A DNA stretch of 64,000 bases from Balanoglossus misakiensis (GCA_040954595.2 CM082588.2:248001-312000), one strand, 5' to 3'. Shown: positions 41,379 through 53,390, counted from the first letter of the stretch. Made by a program: numbers and translations. Notes: a model not told the origin generated them from the sequence alone.

Positions 41379-41402
41379 TGACGTCACCGTTGCCATGGTT
41401 TG
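41379..41402 (-). promoter_or_regulatory. composite RFX/CRE-like element
   Basis: A perfect CRE (TGACGTCA, 41379-41386) is separated by two bases from an X-box left half GTTGCCATGG (41389-41398). Read on the minus strand the order is RFX half site then CRE, the same order as the X1-X2 boxes of MHC class II promoters. Function is inferred. Confidence 0.35.
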
Positions 41403-42521
41403 TGTGGCGGTTTGAACACTTGATAGTTGTTGTTTTTTTTCAACAGAAGTACTGAATGACAACATTATCTGATTTGGGAAATAGCCTTAATCCAATAGCT
41501 GTCACCGACTGTGGAAGAGATCGGCAGAGAAATAATGTGATTATACTGGCAACATGGCAAAGCTGAATTAAACGTTTTTTTTTCAATTCAAATGAATTGG
41601 CAGTTCACAATGTTAAATACTGTATAAGCATACAAGCACTTTTATACCCAAGTGTAAACTGAAAAGGATTCGAGTCAAACACTTAACAACAAACTGAAAC
41701 CTTTTAGTGATCTTCTAGAAATGGCTTTTTTGCAACAAAAAAAGAACAACTAAACCGCACAGCAATAGTATTCAGCTTCTCAACAAATCCTGTTAATACA
41801 TGAACATTGCTATGGTATATATCCAGCACCAATATAGCTGACAATTGAATTTCAGTTCAATAAAATTTCATTCATTCAATTACGATAGGAATGAAACTGA
41901 TAACATGTTGGACTCCTTTTCAGTTCTAACTTCTAGTTCTAGGCAGTAGTGTAATTTTTAGACACTTGTTGCACCAACAACGACAAAAAGTTTTAAAATA
42001 AGGGAAGAAGAAATAATAATAATAATATACTATAAAATTAAAAATGTCAACAGCTGTCTTTCTTCCATACAGTACAAACCACAGCCGAATAGAATATCGC
42101 CTTTTCGAAAAAAAATCTTCTACGCTGACGGTTCATCAGATCAATGATGGGTGAAAGTACGAATGAAATATTCTCCAAATAATGTTTTATTAATATAGTG
42201 TACACCGGTACATGTATTAATTTTGAAATATACATACTTACATCATAATTCATTTCGAGTATTCCACTAACTATTATGCATTCACAGTGTGGGCTGTACA
42301 CAATCTGCCCGTGATACAAACGGCAGTGACAAACCTATACACGGAACTGAACGACTCCGTATGAGCAAAGTCACAGATCGCAGGTGCGGAAAACCAAAAT
42401 ATAAACACCGGTTGATGAGTGTTGAAAACGATCATGGAATCGACATGCCAATGTGTACACAAGGGGGCTATCTGTACACTTCAGCGGTGCACGAACCCCT
42501 CGATCGTTCGATCAAACATAC

Positions 42522-42650
42522 CTCACCAGTTTGAAATCCACCGTAAACTTGTGTGATAGCTGCACCGGCACACCGTGAGTCGACTTTTCACTGCTGTCAC
42601 TCGTGACGAGCTTTAGATCTCAACTTTTCCGCCATCTTCGGTGCAAATCG
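42522..42650 (-). other. possible 5' leader exon of the C6orf118-like gene
   Basis: Minus-strand donors at 42521 (GAG|GTATGT) or 42526 (CTG|GTGAGG) could splice to the acceptor at 38560. Spliced at 42521 the frame stays open across the junction for about 35 codons upstream, but no in-frame ATG is found before a stop. An ATG in another frame (MAEKL...) is stopped after 12 codons. It is therefore most simply a non-coding leader. A CpG-containing stretch surrounds it, and an X-box-like half site lies at 42676-42689. Confidence 0.35.
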
Positions 42651-42659
42651 CTTGAGCGT

Positions 42660-43671
42660 CACGTACGCACGCGTCAATGCTATGGCAACAACCGAGTTTT
42701 GTTGTGGCTTATCACCGTATGGTGGCGCTGTTGAACGTCAAACTCAAAACTGGTTGTCGAACATCCAGCAGTATTTTGATAAACGCGTCCTACTTATAAT
42801 TTTTATTTTAGTGTAACTTAATTTCGCCTACTACTGCTAAAAATTAAATCTCAAAAACTGATTTTGCCAAGCACTGACTGCAGCATAACATATCACGCAC
42901 AGGGGGCATGATGTAAGTGATTGCCAATCATGCATTGGGCGTACCTAACCTCAAAAGCACAGTCGTGATTGGCCAATCCTAGCGTGAGTGGGGTATATGA
43001 ACGTGCCAATTAAGGATACGTCTTCATGAATTATTAATTTGTTTATGATAGGCCAACAAAAAGTTTGCGCAATCATATTTTTGACAGTTGTGGCCAGAAG
43101 ACTGAAACCTACGTAAGTACATGTATTTCACTTTAATGTTTTTTTAGTTTTTTTTCTTCGAAATTTACCTGATGTTTCTAAAAATCTCGCCTGAAATTGT
43201 AACCAATAAGTTCCACACACTCGTTCAAGCATTTCCATTCAATAATAAACACCTGTGCGGCTCTTTTCATAAAATGAATGAATTTAAAAAGAATAATTAG
43301 ATGTCGTCTGCATCGGACGTCCTCAAAAGGGAAGCCGCCGCTGGGCCAGGGAAAGTTATTTTTTTTATTAAATTTTCAAACTTATGTTTTAAAATGTTGA
43401 ATAATTATTATCGTGCCTAAATGTCATTGCAGTATTTACGCAAATTTTGTCTGTGCACGTTGTCGTCTGCGTCCAAATTTGTGAACCTGCTCTTTGCTGC
43501 AATCGCAGTGTGTCCATGCAAAATGTTAAGCGGGGTAGAGGGCAGTGACTATGTCGATTTTTAAATACAATTTTCGTGCGGGACCTTCTAACTTTTCATG
43601 GAAATATCAATTAAGCGTTCATTTTTCATTATTTTTCGGTCCACCGGAAAACCAACGCCATATTGGGGAAA
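42660..43671. other. intergenic region
   Basis: The left end (to about 42760) has CpGs and may be the promoter of the minus-strand gene. The remainder is AT-rich with no supported gene. Confidence 0.4.
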
Positions 43672-43762
43672 ATGCTGCCAACTGGAGAGAAGAATCTCAG
43701 TAACGACAACTCGGCGCCTGGTGACGACGTGTCTTTTGTTCTTGTGGTTGAACCAATCATAG
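43672..43762 (+). other. exon-like segment, founder of a repeated family
   Basis: An ATG opens 30 codons (MLPTGEKNLSNDNSAPGDD is the start) up to a perfect donor, ATAG|GTAAGC. Four relatives with the same first 19 codons pattern (MLPTPEKIHSDDNSTPGDD) lie at 46736, 47143, 47768 and 48175, with the donor retained in the first three. Joining this segment to the acceptor at 46378 would give a 33-residue product ending GTN. No database family is recognised. It may be a micro-exon of a non-coding RNA rather than protein coding. Confidence 0.3.
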
Positions 43763-43931
43763 GTAAGCAGACTCCATTCTGATACAATTGACTTTGTGAT
43801 TGGTCAGTAGTTTCAGACCCAGTATAATGAAGCCGTATTCGGACCACAATAATCAATTATAGTGTGCTTTAGTTTATTTGATCTAACTTGAACGTACAGG
43901 TTTCCTTTGTTTGCTTCAGTCTACTTTTGTT

Positions 43932-44180
43932 AGAATCTGGTCCTGGTATTCTTTAGGTTATTGTGATTTTGGGTATAGTTTTCATAATTGGATTGAGCCA
44001 GTTGTATGTTGGAGGAGAGATTAGTGCTTTGTATTGCAAATGTTTGTGGTCTTTGATCAGGATTAATTATTGTTGATAGTTGAATCTGGATGATGTGACT
44101 TCTGTTCCTTTGTTTTTGCTTATTATGGAGAATTTGATCGTTTAAATGTAGCAAGTGTGTTAATTAGATGAGGTTGTGGA
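43932..44180 (+). repeat. left copy of a ~245-bp dispersed duplication
   Basis: The segment starting TCTGGTCCTGGTATTCTTTA is repeated at 48358-48605 with about 10 percent divergence. The two copies flank the 150-bp tandem array and the 407/625-bp block, so the whole region seems to have expanded between them or by unequal exchange. Confidence 0.85.
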
Positions 44181-44269
44181 TGTTTAAATCTATCAATATA
44201 ATCTCAATCAAGTCTGTGTAGGCCTAAAATTAAGAGCTGTGGGACAATTTTTATATTAAATATAAATGT

Positions 44270-45990
44270 ATATATTGTGCAAAAAAACAACCTTTCATTC
44301 TCCCAAAGGAGAGAAGGGAGATGTGTTGGGTTTACAAAGGGTAAAATTGGGTGCTTAAGATAAAGGGGGGTTGTACACACAGTGTGGTGTCTATAGCAAC
44401 AGCAAAATATATTGCTATAAATGTGTAATATTGTGTAAATTAATTTTCATTCTCCCAAAGGAGAATAGGGAGATGTGTTGGGTTAATCAAGGGTAAAATT
44501 AGGTGCTTAAGATAAAGGGGGGTTGTAAACAAAGTGTGGTGTCTATAGCAACAGCAAATATATTGCTATAAATGTGTAATATTGTGCAAAAAAACATTTT
44601 CATTCTCCAGAGGAGAATAGGGAGATGTGTTGGGTTAATCAAGGGTAAAATTGGGTGCTTAAGATAAAGGGAGGTTGTAAACAAAGTGTGGTGTCTATAG
44701 CAACAGCAAATATATTGCTATAAATGTGTAATATTGTGCAAAAAAACTTTTCATTCTCCAGAGGAGAATAGGAGATGTGTTGGGTTTATCAAGGGTAAAA
44801 TTGGGTTGCTTAAGTTAAAGGGGGGTTGTAAACAAAGTGTGGTGTCTATAGCAACAGCAAATATATTGCTATAAATGTGTAATATTGTGCAAAAAAACTT
44901 TTCATTCTCCAGAGGAGAATAGGGAGATGTGTTGAGTTAATCAAGGGTAAAATTGGGTGCTTACAACAAAGTGTGGTGTCTATAGCAACAGCAAATATAT
45001 TGCTATAAATGTGTAATATTGTGCAAAAAAACTTTTCATTCTCCAGAGGAGAATAGGGAGATGTGTTGGGTTAATCAAGGGTAAAATTGGGTGCTTAAGT
45101 TAAAGGGGGGTTGTAAACAAAGTGTGGTGTCTATAGCAACAGCAAATATATTGCTATAAATGTGTAATATTGTGCAAAAAAACTTTTCATTCTCCAGAGG
45201 AGAATAGGGAGATGTGTTGAGTTAATCAAGGGTAAAATTGGGTGCTTACAACAAAGTGTGGTGTCTATAGCAACAGCAAATATATTGCTATAAATGTGTA
45301 ATATTGTGCAAAAAAACTTTTCATTCTCCAGAGGAGAATAGGGAGATGTGTTGGGTTAATCAAGGGTAAAAGTGGGTGCTTAAGATAAAGGGGGGTTGTA
45401 AGTAAAGTGTGGTGTCTATAGCAACAGCAAATATATTGCTATAAATGTGTAATATTGTGTAAAAAACTTTTCATTCTCCAGAGGAGAATAGGGAGATGTG
45501 TTGGGTTAATCAAGGGTAAAATTGGGTGCTTAAGATAAAGGGAGGTTGTAAACAAAGTGTGGTGTCTATAGCAACAGCAAATATATTGCTATAAATGTGT
45601 AATATTGTGTAAAAAACTTTTCATTCTCCCAAAGGAGAATAGAGAGATGTGTTGGGGTTATCAAGGGTAAAATTGGGTTGCTTAAGTTAAAGGGGGGTTG
45701 TAAACATAGTGTGGTGTCTATAGCAACAGCAAATATATTGCTATAAATGTGTAATATTGTGTAAAAAACTTTTCAATCTCCCAAAGGAGAATAGGGAGAT
45801 GTGTTGGATTTATCAAGGGTAAAATTGGGTGCTTAAGATAAAGGGGGTTGTATACATAGTGTGGTGTCTATAGCAACAGCAAATATATTGCTATAAATGT
45901 GTAATATTGTGTAAAAAACTTTTCATTCTCCCAATGGAGAATAGGGAGATGTGTTGGGTTAATCAAGGGTAAAATTGGGTGCTCAAGATA
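44270..45990 (+). repeat. ~150-bp tandem repeat, about 12 copies, two hairpins per unit
   Basis: The motif CATTCT starts copies near 44295, 44448, 44601, 44752, 44903, 45037, 45188, 45322, 45472, 45622, 45774 and 45924. Spacing is 150-153 bases, with two shortened copies of 134-135 bases that share the same internal deletion. Each unit has two dyads: ATTCTCC..GGAGAAT with a loop of AGA or CAAA, and TATAGCAA..TTGCTATA around an AT-rich loop. No coding frame runs through. Confidence 0.95.
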
Positions 45991-46320
45991 GAGGTTCTTA
46001 TGATATGCGTCTTAGCTGAAGCATTTGTGAAATGACAACTTTGGGAAATTTTGTCTCCAGTGGTCTTGGTGGTGCACGGTTATCTTGATTGATGTGTGTA
46101 GTTTGGATGTTGATGATTTTTGCAGACAGAGGTATTTGTTGGTGATGGTACAATTGGGCAGTGATCATTGTGTTTTTCAGGATTTCAGGATTTAAATTGT
46201 AGGATATTTTAGATTTGTGGATACATTTGCTGTTTGAATTGATGGTTGTTAATACAGTGGTGATATTGTCAAGGCAATCGAGAGATGACTGTGTAGGTTA
46301 TGGTGATCAGAATGTTCCAT
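45991..46320. other. unique spacer between two repeat blocks
   Basis: T/G-rich single-copy sequence within this window; no gene or structure recognised. Confidence 0.5.
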
Positions 46321-48352
46321 GAAATTCTCTTCAAATTATCCCAACATGATGTAACATATTATTTCTTCTTCATTTCAGGTACTAATTAAAGTTTGGTTGA
46401 GAAAGCAGAGGGAGGTTGTAAAACACAATGCATGCTTAACAGTTCCTTGTAAGTTATTACAGATTGCAGATTTCTTTGGCTTGGATGATGTACATGTACG
46501 GGTTTCCAGGTAAAGATGTGAAAAGTGGTACTCACCATGTAAAGTGTCAGATAGTTAAAGCAAATTTCAACAACGCATGCAGAGCTGATGGATTCAAAGA
46601 TTCAGTATCCGGAAAATACTGACCAAGAGTGGTAATGGGAAACAACTAGACTGGATATGGACCCCACTGCACTGGAAAACAGCAAGACTGGACATGGACC
46701 CCACTCCAAGTTATTACAGATTGAAGTTCAAGTGAATGCTGCCAACGCCAGAGAAGATTCACAGTGACGACAACTCGACGCCTGGTGATGATGGTACTTA
46801 CGGTTCAACTAATCATTGGTAAGCAGACTTCATTCTGATACGAATCAACTTTGTGATTATGTGCTTTAGTTTATTTGACCTAACTTAAACATTTCCTTTG
46901 TTAGCTTCAGTCAGCTTTTGTTAAAATCCCAACATGATGTAACATATTATTTCTTCTTCATTTCAGGTACTAATTAAAGTTTGGTTGAGCAAGCAGAGAG
47001 GGGTTGTAAAACACAATGCATGCTTAACAGTTTCTTGTAAGTTATTACAGATTGCAGATTTCTATGGACCCCACTGCACTGGAAAACAGCAAGACTGGAC
47101 ATGGACCCCACTCCAAGTTATTACAGATTGAAGTTCAAGTGAATGCTGCCAACGCCAGAGAAGATTCACAGTGACGACAACTCGACGCCTGGTGATGATG
47201 GTACTTACGGTTCAACTAATCATTGGTAAGCAGACTTCATTCTGATACGAATCAACTTTGTGATTATGTGCTTTAGTTTATTTGACCTAACTTAAACATT
47301 TCCTTTGTTAGCTTCAGTCAGCTTTTGTTAAAATCCCAACATGATGTAACATATTATTTCTTCTTCATTTCAGGTACTAATTAAAGTTTGGTTGAGCAAG
47401 CAGAGGGGGGTTGTAAAACACAATGCATGCTTAACAGTTTCTTGTAAGTTATTACAGATTGCAGATTTCTTTGGCTTGGATGATGTACATGTACGGGTTT
47501 CCAGGTAAAGATGTGAAAAGTGGTACTCACCAGGTAAAGTGTCAGATAGTTAAAGCAAATTTCAACAACGCATGCAGAGCTGATGGATTCAAAGATTCAG
47601 TATCCGGAAAATACTGACCAAGAGTGGTAATGGGAAACAACTAGACTGGATATGGACCCCACTGCACTGGAAAAGAGCAAGACAGGATATGGACCCCACT
47701 GCACTGGAAAACAGCAAGACTGGACATGGACCCCACTCCAAGTTATTACAGATTGAAGTTCAAGTGAATGCTGCCAACGCCAGAGAAGATTCACAGTGAC
47801 GACAACTCGACGCCTGGTGATGATGGTACTTACGGTTCAACTAATCATTGGTAAGCAGACTTCATTCTGATACGAATCAACTTTGTGATTATGTGCTTTA
47901 GTTTATTTGACCTAACTTAAACATTTCCTTTGTTAGCTTCAGTCAGCTTTTGTTAAAATCCCAACATGATGTAACATATTATTTCTTCTTCATTTCAGGT
48001 ACTCATTAAAGTTTGGTTGAGCAAGCAGAGGGGGGTTGTAAAACACAATGCATGCTTAACAGTTTCTTGTAAGTTATTACAGATTGCAGATTTCTATGGA
48101 CCCCACTGCACTGGAAAACAGCAAGACTAGACATGGACCCCACTCCAAGTTATTACAGATTGAAGTTCAAGTGAATGCTGCCAACGCCAGAGAAGATTCA
48201 CAGTGACGACAACTCTACGCCTGGTGATGATGGTACTTTAACGGTTCAACTAATCATTGAGACTTCATTCTGATACGAATCAACTTTGTGATTATGTGCT
48301 TTAGTTTATTTGACCTAACTTAAACATTTCCTTTGTTAGCTTCAGTCAGCTT
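46321..48352 (+). repeat. higher-order tandem block with alternating 407- and 625-bp units
   Basis: The segment CCAACATGATGTAACATATT recurs at about 46340, 46928, 47337 and 47961, and the exon-like ATGCTGCCAACG segment recurs at 46736, 47143, 47768 and 48175, so steps are 407, 625 and 407 bases. The short unit lacks about 218 bases present in the long one. Each unit keeps splice-like sites: CATTTCAG|GTACTAATTAAAG and CATTG|GTAAGCAGAC; the final copy has lost the second donor (CATTGAGAC). Confidence 0.9.
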
Positions 48353-48357
48353 TTGTT

Positions 48358-48605
48358 AGAATCTGGTCCTGGTATTCTTTAGGTTATTGTGATTTTGGGT
48401 ATAGTTTTGATAATTGAATTGAACCAGTTGTAAGTTGGAGGAGTGATTAGAGATATGTATTGTAAATGTTTGTGGTCTTTGATCAGGACTAATTATTGTA
48501 AATAGTTGTATCTGGGTGATGTCACTTCTGTTCATTTGTATTTGCTTAATATGGAGAAATTGTTTAAATGTGGCAAGTGTGTTAATTAGATTAGGTTGAG
48601 GATGA
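48358..48605 (+). repeat. right copy of the ~245-bp dispersed duplication
   Basis: Counterpart of 43932-44180. It differs by scattered substitutions and a 4-base deletion near 48560. Confidence 0.85.
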
Positions 48606-48800
48606 TTTAATGCAGTTAAGAGTATATTAATTGTGAAAACTTTGTAAATGTGCCGTTGTCCCAAAATGTCAGTCCCCACTGGCAAGTGTGTTAATTAGAT
48701 TAGGTTGAGGATGATTTAATGCAGTTAAGAGTATATTAATTGTGTAAACTTTGTAAATGTGCCGTTGTCCCAAAATGTCAGTCCCCACTGACATTGTCGT
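48572..48800 (+). repeat. 109-bp tandem duplication plus TGTCAG/CTGACA short repeats
   Basis: GGCAAGTGTGTTAATTAGAT begins at 48572 and again at 48681, with almost no divergence between copies. A cluster of AATGTCAG..CTGACATT inverted repeats follows to about 48900. Confidence 0.85.
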
Positions 48801-48956
48801 CTCATGTCAGCTGCCTCTGACATTGCCGTCCCCAATGTCAGCTGCCTCTGACATTGTCGTGCCGTTGTCCCAATATGTCAGTCCCCACTGACATTGATGT
48901 GCAGTGATGAAATGCTATATTGCTAAACTCTGAGCACATCAACACACCACGTGTGT

Positions 48957-51900
48957 GCTTCGGACAGGGTTGTGTCCTAGTGACGCCTCTGCTTCGGACA
49001 GGGTTGTGTCCTAGTGACGCCCCTGCTTCGGACTGGGTTGTGTCCTAGTGACGCCTCTGCTTCGGACTGGGTTGTGTCCTATAGTGACGCCCCTGCTTCG
49101 GACTGGGTTGTGTCCTAGTGACGCCTCTGCTTCGGACTGGGTTGTGTCCTAGTGACGCCTCTGCTGCGGACTGGGTTGTGTCCTATAGTGACGCCCCTGC
49201 TTCGGACAGGGTTGTGTCCTAGTGACGCCTCTGCTTCGGACTGGGTTGTGTCCTATAGTGACGCCCCTGCTTCGGACTGGGTTGTGTCCTAGTGACGCCC
49301 CTGCTTCGGACAGGGTTGTGTCCTAGTGACGCCTCTGCTTCGGACTGGGTTGTGTCCTAGTGACGCCTCTGCTTCGGACTGGGTTGTGTCCTATAGTGAC
49401 GCCCCTGCTTCGGACAGGGTTGTGTCCTAGTGACGCCTCTGCTTCGGACTGGGTTGTGTCCTATAGTGACGCCTCTGCTTCGGACAGGGTTGTGTCCTAG
49501 TGACGCCTCTGCTTCGGACTGGGTTGTGTCCTATAGTGACGCCCCTGCTTCGGACAGGGTTGTGTCCTAGTGACGCCTCTGCTTCGGACTGGGTTGTGTC
49601 CTATAGTGACGCCCCTTCTTCGGACTGGGTTGTGTCCTAGTGTACGCCTCTGCTTCGGACAGGGTTGTGTCCTAGTGACGCCCCTGCTTCGGACTGGGTT
49701 GTGTCCTAGTGACGCCCCTGCTTCGGACAGGGTTGTGTCCTAGTGACGCCTCTGCTTCGGACTGGGTTGTGTCCTAGTGACGCCTCTGCTTCGAACTGGG
49801 TTGTGTCCTAGTGACGCCTCTGCTTCGGACAGGGTTGTGTCCTAGTGTATAATAATAAATTTTACTAGATTGTAATCACATAATTAATACTACATTAGTA
49901 AGAATTATAATACTGCCAAATGAATACCAGATGTGATAAACTAAAATTTAAATTGTAATTGCATAATTACTGCTATATGATTAATAGGATTTATAATACA
50001 TAATAACTGACAGAATTAAAGTGACGCCTCTGCTTCGGACTGGGTTGTGTCCTAGTGACGCCTCTGCTTCGGACTGGGTTGTGTCCTAGTGACGCCTCTG
50101 CTTCGGACTGGGTTGTGTCCTAGTGACGCCCCTGCTTCGGACTGGGTTGTGTCCTAGTGACGCCCCTGCTTCGGACTGGGTTGTGTCCTAGTGACGCCCC
50201 TGCTTCGGACTGGGTTGTGTCCTAGTGACGCCTCTGCTTCGGACAGGGTTGTGTCCTAGTGACGCCTCTGCTTCGGACTGGGTTGTGTCCTAGTGACGTC
50301 CCTGCTTCGGACTTGGTTGTGTCCTAGTGACGCCTCTGCTTCGGACTGGGTTGTGTCCTAGTGACGCCTCTGCATCGGACAGGGTTGTGTCCTAGTGTAT
50401 AATAATAAATTTTACTAGATTGTAATCACATAATTAATACTACATTAGTAAGAATTATAATACTGCCAAATGAATACCAGATGTGATAAACTAAAATTTA
50501 AATTGTAATTGCATAATTACTGCTATATGATTAATAGGATTTATAATACATAATAACTGACAGAATTAAAGTGACGCCTCTGCTTCGGACTGGGTTGTGT
50601 CCTAGTGACGCCTCTGCTTCGGACTGGGTTGTGTCCTAGTGACGCCTCTGCTTCGGACAGGGTTGTGTCCTAGTGACGCCTCTGCTTCGGACAGGGTTGT
50701 GTCCTAGTGACGCCTCTGCATCGGACAGGGTTGTGTCCTAGTGACGCCTCTGCATCGGACAGGGTTGTGTCCTAGTGTATAATAATAAATTTTACTAGAT
50801 TGTAATCACATAATTAATACTACATTAGTAAGAATTATAATACTGCCAAGTGAATACCAGATGTGATAAACTAAAATTTAAATTGTAATTGCATAATTAC
50901 TGATATATGATTAATAGGATTTATAATACATAATAACTGACAGAATTAAAGTGACGCCTCTGCTTCGGACTGGGTTGTGTCCTAGTGACGCCTCTGCTTC
51001 GGACTGGGTTGTGTCCTAGTGACGCCTCTGCTTCGGACTGGGTTGTGTCCTAGTGACGCCTCTGCTTCGGACTGGGTTGTGTCCTAGTGTACGCCCCTGC
51101 TTCGGACTGGGTTGTGTCCTAGTGACGCCCCTGCTTCGGACTGGGTTGTGTCCTAGTGACGCCTCTGCTTCGGACTGGGTTGTGTCCTAGTGACGCCCCT
51201 GCTTCGGACTGGGTTGTGTCCTAGTGACGTCCCTGCTTCGGACTTGGTTGTGTCCTAGTGACGCCTCTGCTTCGGACTGGGTTGTGTCCTAGTGACGCCT
51301 CTGCTTCGGACTGGGTTGTGTCCTAGTGACGCCTCTGCTTCGGACAGGGTTGTGTCCTAGTGTATAATAATAAATTTTACTAGATTGTAATCACATAATT
51401 AATACTACATTAGTAAGAATTATAATACTGCCAAATGAATACCAGATGTGATAAACTAAAATTTAAAATGTAATTGCATAATTACTGCTATATGATTAAT
51501 AGGATTTATAATACATAATAACTGACAGAATTAAAGTGACGCCTCTGCTTCGGACTGGGTTGTGTCCTAGTGACGCCCCTGCTTCGGACAGGGTTGTGTC
51601 CTAGTGACGCCTCTGCTTCGGACTGGGTTGTGTCCTAGTGACGCCCCTGCTTCGGACAGGGTTGTGTCCTAGTGACGCCCCTGCATCGGACAGGGTTGTG
51701 TCCTAGTGACGCCTCTGCTTCGGACTGGGTTGTGTCCTAGTGACGCCTCTGCTTCGGACTGGGTTGTGTCCTAGTGACGCCTCTGCTTCGGACAGGGTTA
51801 AAGTGTCCTAGTGACGCCCCTGCTTCGGACAGGGTTGTGTCCTAGTGACGCCTCTGCATCCGACAGGGTTGTGTCCTAGTGTATAATAATAAATTTTACT

Positions 51901-52748
51901 AGATTGTAATCACATAATTAATACTACATTAGTAAGAATTATAATACTGCCAAATGAATACCAGATGTGATAAACTAAAATTTAAATTGTAATTGCATAA
52001 TTACTGCTATATGATTAATAGGATTTATAATACATAATAACTGACAGAATTAAAGTGACGCCTCTGCTTCGGACTGGGTTGTGTCCTAGTGACGCCTCTG
52101 TTTCGGACTGGGTTGTGTCCTAGTGACGCCTCTGCTTCGGACAGGGTTGTGTCCTAGTGACGCCCCTGCTTCGGACAGGGTTGTGTCCTAGTGACGCCTC
52201 TGCATCGGACAGGGTTGTGTCCTAGTGTATAATAATAAATTTTACTAGATTGTAATCACATAATTAATACTACATTAGTAAGAATTATAATACTGCCAAA
52301 TGAATACCAGATGTGATAAACTAAAATTTAAATTGTAATTGCATAATTACTGCTATATGATTAATAGGATGTATAATACATAATAACTGACAGAATTAAA
52401 GTGACGCCTCTGCTTCGGACTGGGTTGTGTCCTAGTGACGCCTCTGCTTCGGACAGGGTTGTGTCCTAGTGACCCCTCTGCATCGGACTGGGTTGTGTCC
52501 TAGTGTACGCCCCTGCTTCGGACTGGGTTGTGTCCTAGTGTACGCCCCTGCTTCGGACAGGGTTGTGTCCTAGTGACGCCTCTGCATCGGACAGGGTTGT
52601 GTCCTAGTGACGCCTCTGCTTCGGACAGGGTTGTGTCCTAGTGACGCCCCTGCTTCGGACTGGGTTGTGTCCTAGTGACGCCTCTGCTTCGGACAGGGTT
52701 GTGTCCTAGTGACCCCTCTGCATCGGACAGGGTTGTGTCCTAGTGACG
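48957..52748 (+). repeat. 34-bp satellite array, first block, with AT-rich spacers
   Basis: The consensus unit starts GTGACGCCTCTGCTTCGGAC and continues TGGGTTGTGTCCTA, 34 bases in all. Main variants are CCT/CCC, ACT/ACA before GGG, GTGTACGC (35 bases) and CCTATAGTGACG (36 bases). I estimate about 80 units in this block. Stops occur in every repeat, so it is not coding. Six AT-rich spacers interrupt it. Confidence 0.97.
49848..50020 (+). repeat. 173-bp AT-rich unit embedded in the satellite (24 copies in the window)
   Basis: It begins TATAATAATAAATTTTACTA and ends ACTGACAGAATTAAA. Copies begin at 49848, 50398, 50777, 51363, 51882, 52228, 55095, 55475, 55821, 56579, 57167, 57479, 57963, 58491, 59017, 59430, 60015, 60293, 60712, 61367, 61985, 62263, 62682 and 63579. 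All are nearly identical. Nearly all join the 34-bp units at the same phase (after CCTAGTG and before GTGACG or ATGACG); the two at 58491 and 59017 share a shifted left junction (CCTGCTTAATAATAAA). Confidence 0.96.
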
Positions 52749-52976
52749 CCCTTACCAAATTTCCGAGTGCTCGGGTGCACCTCGGGTGCACCTAAAATAC
52801 ACCCAAAACACACCAATAGCACTTAGACCCACCCGTAACCTACCTAAAACACACCACTGTAAGATGAGGTGGGTTTTGGGTGGGTGGTGTAACCCACCCG
52901 AAATCCACCCCTACAACATAAACTGAATAGGTGTCTTACGGGTGCACCCGAAATACACCTTCTGATATCAGCACTG

Positions 52977-53390
52977 GCCGTTAAGGCACCCAAAACACAC
53001 CCGCTTTCGTCTTTGCAACTTTTTCACATCGGGAAGGCACCCAAAACACACCCACTTTCGACTTTGCAACTTTTTCACATCGGGAAGGCACCTAAAACAC
53101 ACCAGCTTTAGACTTTGCAACTTTTTCACATAGGGAAGGCACTCAAAACACACCCGCTTTCGACTTTGCAACTTTTTCACATCGGGAAGGCACCCAAAAC
53201 ACACCAGCTTTAGACTTTGCAACTTTTTCACATCGGGAAGGCACCCAAAACACACCCGCTTTCGACTTTGCAACTTTTTCACATCGGGAAGGCACCCAAA
53301 ACACACCCGCTTTCGACTTTGCAACTTTTTCACATCGAGAAGGCACCCAAAACACACCCGCTTTAGACTTAGCAACTTTTTCACATCAGT
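52977..53390 (-). repeat. 51-bp minisatellite, about 8 copies, inside the inserted element
   Basis: AAGGCACCCAAAACACACC recurs every 51 bases (52983, 53034, 53085, 53136 and onward). Because 51 is a multiple of three and the unit lacks stops, two minus-strand frames stay open (one reads KKLQSRKRVCFGCLPDV per unit). I regard these as by-products of the repeat rather than a gene. Confidence 0.9.

Larger units (their letters stand above)
38560..42521. other. putative first intron of the C6orf118-like gene
   Basis: About 4 kb of AT-rich non-coding DNA, if the proposed leader exon at 42.5-42.65 kb is correct. It contains X-box-like sites at 40616-40629 and 41389-41402. No gene or repeat family is recognised. 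Confidence 0.4.

Noticed and set aside
43930-48685. Two related minus-strand open frames (43930-44154 and 48356-48685) ending in the same NLKNTRTRF
   Set aside because: They lie in the dispersed duplication. About 16 base differences over some 55 codons give about 13 amino-acid changes, so there is no sign of purifying selection.
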